Below, one piece after another: positions 44,342 through 51,689 of a DNA stretch of 64,000 bases. The stretch comes from CAYQQQ01 sp964420125 (GTDB lineage: Bacteria > Actinomycetota > Acidimicrobiia > Acidimicrobiales > Microtrichaceae), in the NCBI GenBank assembly GCA_964420125.1, contig CAYQQQ010000002.1:124001-188000 (forward strand), in the 5' to 3' direction. A program made the position numbers and the translations under genes. The stretch's first letter is position 1. Every line of letters begins with the position of its first letter. Under the pieces are notes generated by a model. It saw nothing but the letters and a program-made list of their open reading frames with translations, searched no databases and had not been told where the DNA came from.

Positions 44342-45202
44342 ATGGGAGCAGTGCCTCCGCGCTTCAGTGTCGTGCTCCCCCTCCACGAGAGGGCCGACCA
44401 TGCCGGACGGGCCGCGGTGTCGGTGCTCGCCCAGACCTTCAGCGACGTGGAGCTCCTGGTGATCCACGACGGCCGACTCGGTGAGCAGATCGACGCGGTG
44501 CGCCTGGTGGCCGATCGTCGGGTGCGCATCCTGGAGCTCGACCCGGCGGACGGCGTCGCTGCCGGCATCGCCGCCGGACGCGGGGAGCGGGTGGCGGTGA
44601 TCGACGCCGACACGACCGCACGGCCCCACTGGCTGGCACGTTGCGGCCGCCTCCTCGATCGCACGGGGGCCGATCTCGTGTTCTGCGGCGGCTCGCAGCA
44701 CCATCTGGACGGCTCCCGCTCCGAGATCCGACCCTCACCCCACTGCCTGCGGCCCGGCGCCGCCCTCGGTCCGCCGTCGGACATCGCGGCCCTGGCGGGA
44801 GGAGTGGACACCCCGGGCTCACCGCTGGTCCAGCCCCCCGACGGCTCCGCTGCTCGGGTGGTCCGCACGCCGGAGCCCCTGCTCGACTGGTTCGAGGAGT
44901 CCACGTTCCGGGCGCTGCACGGCGACCGACTCCGGCTGCGCTGGGCCCTCGAAGCCATCGAGGTGCTCGGCAACTCGCCGATCCCCGAGGTCGAGCTGCT
45001 CTCGCGCTCGGCCACCATCGGCGGCATCGCCGCCGCGAGGCTGGGGGACCACTCCACGGCCCGCCAGCTCTTCGCCATGGCCCGACGCTTGTGCCCGGGA
45101 GAGCTGAAGCCCCTCGCCCGCTGGGCCGTGGCCAGCATCCCGGCTCTCTCGGAGCGCGTCTGGGACCCTGAGCAGGACGACTGCGGCGCAGCGGTCCCCT
45201 GA
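44342..45202 (+). CDS. Glycosyltransferase family 2-like protein
   Basis: A 286-residue soluble GT-A-fold protein. It starts RFSVVLPLHERADHAGRAAVSVLAQTFSDVELLVIHDG, the standard nucleotide-sugar-binding opening, with a candidate metal-binding DxD in VAVIDADTTARPHWL. The C-terminal ~80 residues include a helical TPR-like stretch (ATIGGIAAARLGDHSTARQLF). Donor and acceptor are unknown. GCGGGAG precedes the ATG. It is placed with the GT-C gene and upstream of an ABC exporter. Confidence 0.78.
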   Translation: MGAVPPRFSVVLPLHERADHAGRAAVSVLAQTFSDVELLVIHDGRLGEQIDAVRLVADRRVRILELDPADGVAAGIAAGRGERVAVIDADTTARPHWLARCGRLLDRTGADLVFCGGSQHHLDGSRSEIRPSPHCLRPGAALGPPSDIAALAGGVDTPGSPLVQPPDGSAARVVRTPEPLLDWFEESTFRALHGDRLRLRWALEAIEVLGNSPIPEVELLSRSATIGGIAAARLGDHSTARQLFAMARRLCPGELKPLARWAVASIPALSERVWDPEQDDCGAAVP

Positions 45203-45235
45203 CGGTCCGCTGTCGGTCGGCAGCGGTCCTGCCGG

Positions 45236-45241
45236 TAGGGT
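45236..45241 (+). promoter_or_regulatory. Predicted -10 element, leaderless, ABC transporter operon
   Basis: TAGGGT, 8 bases before the GTG at 45250. It heads the ABC ATPase-permease-PPOX unit. Confidence 0.5.
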
Positions 45242-45249
45242 GGTCGCCC

Positions 45250-46008
45250 GTGAGCACCACCGACACCTCCCCGGCCGCGCCCGCCACGGCGGCCGCCGGC
45301 GCCGTGGACGCGACGAAGGTCTACGGTGAGGGAGAGACCACCGTCCGGGCCCTCGACGGCGTCACCGTCAGCTTCGAGCGGGCCCGCTACACCGCCATCA
45401 TGGGGCCCTCCGGCTCCGGCAAGTCCACCCTCATGCACTGCCTGGCCGGCCTCGACCGGCTCAGCGAGGGGCGGGTGTTCATCGGCGACACCTACCTCGA
45501 CACGCTCAGCGACGGTCAGCTCACCGATCTGCGACGCGACATGGTGGGATTCGTCTTCCAGGCCTTCAACCTGATCCCCACCCTGTCGGCAGCGGAGAAC
45601 ATCACCCTTCCCATGGACCTGGCCGGTCGCAAGCCGGACGCCGAGTGGTTCGACCAGGTGGTGCGCACCGTGGGCCTCGCCGACCGCCTCACCCATCGAC
45701 CGAGCGAGCTCTCGGGAGGCCAGCAGCAGCGGGTGGCGGTGGCCAGGGCGTTGGCCACCCGGCCGGCGATCATCTTCGCCGACGAGCCCACCGGCAACCT
45801 CGACTCCCGGTCGGGCTCGGACATCCTCACCTTCATGCGCGCCGCGGTGGACGAGCTGGGCCAGACGATCGTGATGGTCACCCACGACCCCGGCGCGGCG
45901 GCATACGCCGACCGCGTGGTGTTCCTCGTGGACGGCCGCATCGTCAGCGAGCTCGCCGACCCCACGGCCGAGACCGTGCTCGACATGATGAAGCGGCTCG
46001 GTGGGTAG
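45250..46008 (+). CDS. ABC transporter ATP-binding protein (LolD/MacB-type)
   Basis: A 252-residue ABC ATPase for a type VII (MacB/LolCDE-like) transporter. Walker A GPSGSGKSTLMHCLAG (Lys58), Q-loop region FVFQAFNLIPTLSAAENI, signature LSGGQQQRVAVARAL, and Walker B IIFADEPTGNLD are complete. It energises the FtsX-like permease encoded 3 bases downstream. Such systems do mechanotransmission in the envelope, moving lipoproteins, peptides or antibiotics, or controlling hydrolases. A short Ala/Pro-rich extension precedes the domain. Confidence 0.95.
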   Translation: MSTTDTSPAAPATAAAGAVDATKVYGEGETTVRALDGVTVSFERARYTAIMGPSGSGKSTLMHCLAGLDRLSEGRVFIGDTYLDTLSDGQLTDLRRDMVGFVFQAFNLIPTLSAAENITLPMDLAGRKPDAEWFDQVVRTVGLADRLTHRPSELSGGQQQRVAVARALATRPAIIFADEPTGNLDSRSGSDILTFMRAAVDELGQTIVMVTHDPGAAAYADRVVFLVDGRIVSELADPTAETVLDMMKRLGG

Positions 46009-46011
46009 GCC

Positions 46012-48675
46012 GTGCTCCGGGTCGCGCTGAAGGACCTGCTGGCGCACAAGCGCCGGCTCGTCACCACCGGGATCGCCGTGATCCTGGGCATCGCCTTCCT
46101 CACGGGCACCCAGATCCTGGGCGGGGCCCTCGACGAGTCCATACGCGGCGTCGTGTCCAAGGTGTACGAGGGCTACGACGCCGTCGTGCGCTCCCCGAGC
46201 GTCCAGGAGACCGTCTTCGGGGAGATCCGGGGGCCGGTGGACGCCGCGGCGGTCGACCAGGTCCGAGGCGCGGACGGCGTGCGGGCGGCCTTCGGCGTCG
46301 TCGAGTCGCCCACCATCCAGCTCATCGGGGCGGACGGCAAGGTCGTGGGAGCCGGCATCGGGCCGCCCACGCTGGTGTTCACCTGGTTCGACGATCCGGT
46401 GCGACCGGGCAAGCTCCGCGAAGGACGTGGTCCGGAGGCCGACGACGAGATCGTCCTGGACTTCAAGACCGCGACCGACAACGGCTGGGAGGTCGGCGAC
46501 GACGTCACCATCGCCACCCAGAGCGGAGAAGCCACCTACGAGCTGGTCGGGGTGGTCGGCCTCGGGGAGAACGCCGAGGACTACTCGGGCGCGCACCCGG
46601 TCTTCTTCACCGACGTCGAGGCCCAGCGGCTCGCGCAGCTCAGCGACCAGTACAACTACATCGCCGTGGGTGCCCAGGAGGGGGTGAGCCAGCAGGAGCT
46701 GGCGACCAGCCTCGCGAGCGCTGCGCCCGAGCTCCAGGTGGTCACCGGCGAGGTGTTCGTGGAGGAGAACCAGGAGGCGATCGCCCAGTTCGTGGGCTTC
46801 CTCACGACGCTGGTGAGCGTGTTCGGTGTGATCTCGCTGGTGGTGGCGGTGTTCATCATCTACAACACCTTCTCGATCATCGTCGCCCAGCGCACGCGCG
46901 AGACGGCGCTGCTCCGGGCCATCGGGGCACACCGCCGCCAGGTGGTGGTGGCGACCCTCGTGGAGGCCATGTCGATCGGCGTGGTGGCCTCGGTCGTCGG
47001 TCTGGCGCTCGGGGTGCTGCTCGCCACCGGGATCATCCGGGGCATCGGCCAGCTGTTCTCCACCGCCCCTGGCCTCCCGCCGCTGGGTGTGGCGACGGTG
47101 GTGCTGGCGCTGGCCGTCGGGCTCGTCGTGACCTCCCTCTCCGCGGTCATCCCCGCGGTGCGGGCCTCGCGCACGCCGCCCATCGCCGCGCTGAGCGAGG
47201 TGAGCCTGGACCGCTCCGCCCTGTCACGCGCACGGGTGATCTGGGGGATCGGCCTCATCGTGGTGGGCGTGGCCCTGGTGGCGCTGGGGTTGATGGGCGC
47301 CGTGGACAACGAGCTGTACGTGGTGGGTGCCGGCCTGCTGCTGGTGCTGATCTCGGTGGCCGTGGTGATCGGCCCCGTGCTCGCCGCACCGGCCGCCCAC
47401 GTGCTCTCCTGGCCGTTCCGGGTGGGTGGCCGCACCACCGGCCGCCTCGCCGAGGAGAACGCGGCGCGCAACCCCCGCCGCACCGCCGCCACCGCCGCCG
47501 CCCTGACGGTGGGGGTCACCGTGGTGACGGTGATCGCCGTGCTGGCCGCCACGACCAAGAACAGCGTCGATGCCGAGATCACCGGCGCCCTGGAGGAGGT
47601 CGACTACATCGTCACCGCCGGAAACTTCTCCTTCCTCGGCGTGCCGAAGACGGTCGCGCCGGCGGCCGCAGAGATCGAGGGCGTCGAGGTGGTCTCACCG
47701 CTCGGCTTCAGCTTCCTTCGACTGCTCGACGACAAGGCGGTGGCCGAAGCGGCCACCACGACCACCACCGTGGCCACGGAGGACGACAGCGGCGTCCCCC
47801 CGATCCTCGGGATCCCCGACGACGCGCCGCCCGGGGAGGACATCGTGGCCAACGGCCTCGACCCGGCGACCTACTTCGACATCGTCGACATGGGCGAGGT
47901 GCGCGGCGACCTGAGCGAGCTCGACGACGCCTCGATCGTCGCCAAGGACAGCATCGCCGAGGAGCGGGGGTGGGAGATCGGCGACGAGATCCCGGTGTTC
48001 TTCACGGCCACGGGTCGACAGGACCTGCGCCTCGGCGCCACCTACTCCAACGGGCTCGGGCCGGGCGACAACTTCTACCTCCCCCTCGAGACCCTCCGAG
48101 CCAACGCGCTCCCCGGCTTCGACGTCGACTTCGCGGTGTACGTCTCCCTGGCCGACGACGCCGATTCCGAGGCGGTGAAGTCGCAGCTCGAGGCGCTCGT
48201 GGAGGACCGTCCCGACGTCGTGGTGCAGGACACGGAGGAGTTCGTCGAGAGCCAGACCGCGGTCATCGACGTGATCGTGAACATCATGTACGGCCTGCTC
48301 GCCCTGGCGGTGATCATCGCCCTGATCGGCGTGGCCAACACGCTGTCGCTGTCGGTGCTGGAGCGCACCCGGGAGTTCGGGCTGCTGCGGGCGGTGGGGA
48401 TGTCCCGCTCCCAGCTGCGCTGGACCGTGCGCTTCGAGGCGGCCATCGTGGCCGTGTTCGGGACGCTGCTGGGCGTGGTCATCGGCATCGCCTTCGCCAT
48501 CGCCATCACCGCCGCGCTGGCCGCCAGCGAGCCCGACCTGGTGTCCTTCAAGCTCCCGGTGACCCAGCTGGTGCTGATCACCGCCATGGCGGCGCTGGCC
48601 GGGATCGTCGCCGCCATCTTCCCCGCCCGCCGCGCCGCCCGCCTCGACGTGCTCGAGGCCATCTCCTCGGAGTGA
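46012..48675 (+). CDS. ABC transporter permease, FtsX-like (MacB-type)
   Basis: An 887-residue membrane protein with two tandem MacB/FtsX modules. The first has an N-terminal helix, a large extracytoplasmic domain (about 40-260) and three helices (about 265-400). The second half repeats this with another outer domain and three C-terminal helices ending in FPARRAARLDVLEAISSE. The duplicated form is common in actinobacterial exporters with one ATPase. The second outer domain contains a threonine-rich, low-complexity insert (AATTTTTVATEDDSGVPP). Its stop overlaps the next gene's GTG. Confidence 0.92.
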   Translation: MLRVALKDLLAHKRRLVTTGIAVILGIAFLTGTQILGGALDESIRGVVSKVYEGYDAVVRSPSVQETVFGEIRGPVDAAAVDQVRGADGVRAAFGVVESPTIQLIGADGKVVGAGIGPPTLVFTWFDDPVRPGKLREGRGPEADDEIVLDFKTATDNGWEVGDDVTIATQSGEATYELVGVVGLGENAEDYSGAHPVFFTDVEAQRLAQLSDQYNYIAVGAQEGVSQQELATSLASAAPELQVVTGEVFVEENQEAIAQFVGFLTTLVSVFGVISLVVAVFIIYNTFSIIVAQRTRETALLRAIGAHRRQVVVATLVEAMSIGVVASVVGLALGVLLATGIIRGIGQLFSTAPGLPPLGVATVVLALAVGLVVTSLSAVIPAVRASRTPPIAALSEVSLDRSALSRARVIWGIGLIVVGVALVALGLMGAVDNELYVVGAGLLLVLISVAVVIGPVLAAPAAHVLSWPFRVGGRTTGRLAEENAARNPRRTAATAAALTVGVTVVTVIAVLAATTKNSVDAEITGALEEVDYIVTAGNFSFLGVPKTVAPAAAEIEGVEVVSPLGFSFLRLLDDKAVAEAATTTTTVATEDDSGVPPILGIPDDAPPGEDIVANGLDPATYFDIVDMGEVRGDLSELDDASIVAKDSIAEERGWEIGDEIPVFFTATGRQDLRLGATYSNGLGPGDNFYLPLETLRANALPGFDVDFAVYVSLADDADSEAVKSQLEALVEDRPDVVVQDTEEFVESQTAVIDVIVNIMYGLLALAVIIALIGVANTLSLSVLERTREFGLLRAVGMSRSQLRWTVRFEAAIVAVFGTLLGVVIGIAFAIAITAALAASEPDLVSFKLPVTQLVLITAMAALAGIVAAIFPARRAARLDVLEAISSE

Positions 48676-49070
48676 GCACCGTGCGGACCCCCGACGACCT
48701 CGACGGCGAGGCCCTCCGCTTCCTCACCGACCGCCACCTGGCCACCCTCAGCACCATCCGCTCCGACGGCTCGCCCCATGTCGTGGCCGTGGGGTTCACC
48801 TGGGACCACGACCGACGGCTGGCGCGCGTCATCACCCGCAGGTCGTCGCAGAAGGCCCGCAACGCCCGTCGCGGGGGCCGGGCGGCGGTCAGCCAGATCG
48901 ACGGTCCACGGTGGCTCACCCTGGAAGGTCCCGTCCGCGTCACCGACGAGCCCGACGCGGTGCGGGAGGCGGTGGAGCGCTACGCACTCCGCTACCGAGC
49001 ACCGCAGGAGGATCCGGAGCGGGTCGTGGTCGAGATCGCCGTCGACCGGGTCCTCGGCCGCTGGGCCTGA
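48672..49070 (+). CDS. PPOX-class F420/flavin-dependent oxidoreductase
   Basis: A 132-residue split-barrel flavin- or F420-binding protein of the pyridoxamine-5'-phosphate-oxidase-like family (Rv1155-like). The core reads LTDRHLATLSTIRSDGSPHVVAVGFTWD, then RSSQKARNARRGGRAAVSQIDG and WLTLEGPVRVTDEP. Related proteins bind F420 and reduce or sequester small cofactors. The GTG overlaps the permease stop (GTGA), so it is translationally coupled to the ABC exporter, an unusual partner. Confidence 0.85.
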   Translation: MSTVRTPDDLDGEALRFLTDRHLATLSTIRSDGSPHVVAVGFTWDHDRRLARVITRRSSQKARNARRGGRAAVSQIDGPRWLTLEGPVRVTDEPDAVREAVERYALRYRAPQEDPERVVVEIAVDRVLGRWA

Positions 49071-49160
49071 GGCGCGCCCGCGACGGCGTGCGCCGAGCTG
49101 CGCCGGCCACATCGTCACGCCGTCGCCACGTGCCGTCGCCGCGGTGCATGATGGTCGGCG

Positions 49161-50174
49161 ATGCCGGCGCTGCGGACCGAGATCACCGAGATCGTGACCG
49201 GGCTGGGCACGCTGGGGGCCGTCGACCTCGACGCGGCGTTGGGCACCGATGCCCCGGCCACGGAGCTGCGCCACGTGGACCCCGTCCTGTGGAGCCGCCT
49301 GCGCACGGCATGGACGCGCCGGGAACACGAGGGGGAGTTCCTGGCTGCGTTCCACAACGGCAGGGCCCTGCTGAGGGCGGAGGACGGCCTGCGGGGCCGG
49401 GCACCTGCGCTCGTGGAGTGGAAGGGCTCCCACCGGGACCCGGCCGACGATCCCGTGCCCGCGGACCTGCGCATCGACCACGTGTACCTGGTCAGCTGCA
49501 AGTACCTGTCGCGCGTGCTGCACAACGCGTCCCCATGGGCGCTGTTCGACCGCTGCCTCCGCGGGGCCCAGGGGCGGCGGGGCCCCGGCGACTGGTACGC
49601 CGAGGTGGCACCCGCGCAGCACCAGCACCACTACCAGGAGGTCCGCCGGCTCCTCCCCGACGGCCACCGGCTGCCCGAGCGCGTCGGGGCGCTGGACCGG
49701 GAGCAGCAGCGCACGTTGGCGTCCGCTCGCTCGTGCAGCTCACCCGAGAGCGACGAGGCCTACCTGGCGCTGTGCCGGGAGACCGCCGAGGTCTCCGCTC
49801 GACGCTGGAACGAGTCGCTGTCCACACGGGTCGAGCGGCGGGCGATGCTCTGGCGCCTGCTGCGCCTGTCGAGCGCCCCCTACTTCGTGCTCGGCACCGG
49901 TCCCAGCGAGTCGCTCCGCCTGCGCGTCGCCACGCCCTGGGACTGGCGGCAGCGCTTCGAGCTCCGAGAGCTCGAGGTGCACCCGGAGCACGCGGGTCAG
50001 CCACGTGTGGGGTGGGCGGCCGCCGTGCTCGACCGCGAGGGTGGCTGCGAGCAGGAGGTCCGGGGGCACGTGGAGGTGCGCTGGAGCCACGGGCGCCTGG
50101 GCGGGAACCCCGAGGCCAAGGTGTACCTGGACACGCCGCACCGCCAGGTGCCGGGCTACTTCCCCCTGCGCTGA
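49161..50174 (+). CDS. Conserved-looking protein of unknown function with nuclease-like motifs
   Basis: A 337-residue soluble protein I do not recognise. Two regions resemble PD-(D/E)xK nuclease cores: Asp75 followed ten residues on by Glu86-Trp-Lys88 (PALVEWKGSH), and Asp106 followed by Ser-Cys-Lys114 in RIDHVYLVSCKYLSR. The second is flanked by AsnAlaSerProTrp-Ala-Leu-Phe, typical of a conserved motif. The C-terminal third is arginine-rich beta/alpha sequence ending TPHRQVPGYFPLR. No signal or membrane segment. A CATGAT hexamer lies 8 bases before the ATG. No methyltransferase is adjacent, so restriction is not implied. Confidence 0.7.
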   Translation: MPALRTEITEIVTGLGTLGAVDLDAALGTDAPATELRHVDPVLWSRLRTAWTRREHEGEFLAAFHNGRALLRAEDGLRGRAPALVEWKGSHRDPADDPVPADLRIDHVYLVSCKYLSRVLHNASPWALFDRCLRGAQGRRGPGDWYAEVAPAQHQHHYQEVRRLLPDGHRLPERVGALDREQQRTLASARSCSSPESDEAYLALCRETAEVSARRWNESLSTRVERRAMLWRLLRLSSAPYFVLGTGPSESLRLRVATPWDWRQRFELRELEVHPEHAGQPRVGWAAAVLDREGGCEQEVRGHVEVRWSHGRLGGNPEAKVYLDTPHRQVPGYFPLR

Positions 50175-50217
50175 CGGTGCGGGGCGCGCACCCGCTCCGC
50201 AGGGCTGCGTCCGCTGC

Positions 50218-50242
50218 CCACCGGAGCTGCGGCGTCCGGTGG
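50218..50242. terminator. Hairpin between convergent genes
   Basis: A perfect 8-base stem CCACCGGA/TCCGGTGG with a 9-base loop in the 75-base gap between the unknown gene's stop and the TlpA-like stop. No T-tract; bidirectional use inferred. Confidence 0.55.
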
Positions 50243-50249
50243 TCCCCGA

Positions 50250-50807
50250 TCAGCTCTGGCGGGCGAGCTCGTCGAGGACCTCGTCGCCGGTGGCGCCCCC
50301 CGGCCAGCGCCGCAGCTCGGCGCCGTCGGCGCCGTAGAGCACCGTGTAGGGCTGGGCGGTCACGCCGAAGGTGGTCCACGCCTCCCCCGTCGGCTCCCAC
50401 AGCAGGGGGAACTGCTCCACCCCGGTGACCGCCAGGAACTCGTCGGCGAGGTCGGGATCGTCGCGTGTGCCGATCCCGACCAGCTTCACCTCGGCGCCGT
50501 GCTCCTCGGCGAAGGCGTCGAGGTCGGGGGCCTCGGAGCGACAGGTGGGGCAGCTCGGCGCCCAGAACCAGGCCACCACCGGCCGACCGTCCGAGGCCAG
50601 CTCGGCGTCGAGGGTGGTGGTGCGCCCGGTGGCCACCTCGGTCATCTCCAGCGAGGGCAACGCGGCGAGGTCGGTGACGGCTCCGGAAGCGGCGGCCGAC
50701 GATTCGGAGGAGTCCCCCTCCGCGGCGGCACCGTCGCCGTCGCCGCAGGACGCTCCGAGCAGCGCGAGCGATGTGACCACCAGGAGGACGAGACGGCGAG
50801 AGGTCAT
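50250..50807 (-). CDS. TlpA/thioredoxin-like exported lipoprotein
   Basis: A 185-residue thiol-disulfide protein. The N-terminal signal (RRLVLLVVTSLALLGASC) ends in a lipobox-like cysteine, followed by an acidic/Ser-rich tether and a thioredoxin-like domain with CxxC in WAPSCPTCRSEAPD (Cys86, Cys89) and the cis-proline region AQPYTVLYG. It probably acts at the outer face of the membrane. It begins 5 bases after the stop of the mycofactocin-type SDR and is likely co-transcribed with it. Confidence 0.86.
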   Translation of the reverse strand: MTSRRLVLLVVTSLALLGASCGDGDGAAAEGDSSESSAAASGAVTDLAALPSLEMTEVATGRTTTLDAELASDGRPVVAWFWAPSCPTCRSEAPDLDAFAEEHGAEVKLVGIGTRDDPDLADEFLAVTGVEQFPLLWEPTGEAWTTFGVTAQPYTVLYGADGAELRRWPGGATGDEVLDELARQS

Positions 50808-50812
50808 GGGGG

Positions 50813-51664
50813 CTATTTCACCAGAGCGCCTGCGTCGATGGGCAGCGCCACCCCTGTCACGTAGCGGGCCTCGTCGCTGCAGAGCCACAGGATGGCGTTG
50901 GTCACGTCCTCCGGCTCGACCCACGGGACGTCCATCGGCTGCTGCTCGCGCAGGCGCTCGACCACGTCCTCGATGCCGGGGTCGGCCATCTCGTGGCACA
51001 TCAGCCGCGGGAACACGTCGTTGTCGATCATCGGGGTGCGCACGGTGGTGGGATGCACCGAGTTGACCCGGATCTGGTTGGGGGCGAGCTCGAGCGCCAG
51101 GGAGCGCATGAGCCCGACCACCCCGTGCTTGGCGGCGTTGTAGGCGGGTGCGCCGTAGAAGCCCTTCAGCCCGGCCGTCGAGGAGGTCATCACGATCGCC
51201 CCGCCCTCCTGCTGGTCGACCATCGTGCGCACGCCGGCCCTGACGGTGTGGAACACGCCCGTCAGGTTGACCTCCACGGTCTCCTGCCACGACCCCAGCG
51301 GCGCGTGCTGCACCGGCATCGGCGAGTAGCTCCCGGCGTTGGCGAGGATCACGTCGAGCCGGCCGAAGCGCCCCACGCCACGTTGCAGCGCCTCCTTGGT
51401 CCGGTGGTAGTCGCGCACGTCGGCGACCTCTGCGTGCATCACCCCGCCCGCAGCCTCCACCTGACGCACCGTCTCGTCCAGGTCCGACCTCGTCGCTCCG
51501 GGGTAGGGGACGTGGGGGAGGTCCTCGCAGAGGTCCACGCCGATGACGTGCGCACCCTCCCGGGCGAACCCCACGGCGTGGCTGCGACCCTGACCGCGGG
51601 CGGCGCCGGTGATGAACACGACGCGACCATCGAACCGTCGGTTCCGATCCACGCTGGGCTCCAT
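50813..51664 (-). CDS. Mycofactocin-type short-chain dehydrogenase
   Basis: A 283-residue SDR bearing the hallmark N-terminus of mycofactocin-coupled SDRs (RFDGRVVFITGAARGQGRSHAV), in which bound NAD is not exchanged and electrons pass to mycofactocin. Cofactor residues continue in VIGVDLCEDLPHVPYP; catalysis uses SSTAGLKGFYGAPAYNAAKHG. It oxidises an unknown alcohol, in mycobacterial relatives often a terpene or sterol derivative. GGAGG precedes the ATG. The TlpA-like lipoprotein follows. A TetR-type palindrome lies about 30 bases upstream. No mft biosynthesis gene is in this window. Confidence 0.88.
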   Translation of the reverse strand: MEPSVDRNRRFDGRVVFITGAARGQGRSHAVGFAREGAHVIGVDLCEDLPHVPYPGATRSDLDETVRQVEAAGGVMHAEVADVRDYHRTKEALQRGVGRFGRLDVILANAGSYSPMPVQHAPLGSWQETVEVNLTGVFHTVRAGVRTMVDQQEGGAIVMTSSTAGLKGFYGAPAYNAAKHGVVGLMRSLALELAPNQIRVNSVHPTTVRTPMIDNDVFPRLMCHEMADPGIEDVVERLREQQPMDVPWVEPEDVTNAILWLCSDEARYVTGVALPIDAGALVK

Positions 51665-51689
51665 CGACCAGTCCCTCCGGCGGACGCAC

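Noticed and set aside
49161..50174. Restriction-modification system based on the nuclease-like protein
   Set aside because: No DNA methyltransferase or specificity gene is adjacent; the methyltransferase at 6134 lacks target-recognition features and is 43 kb away.
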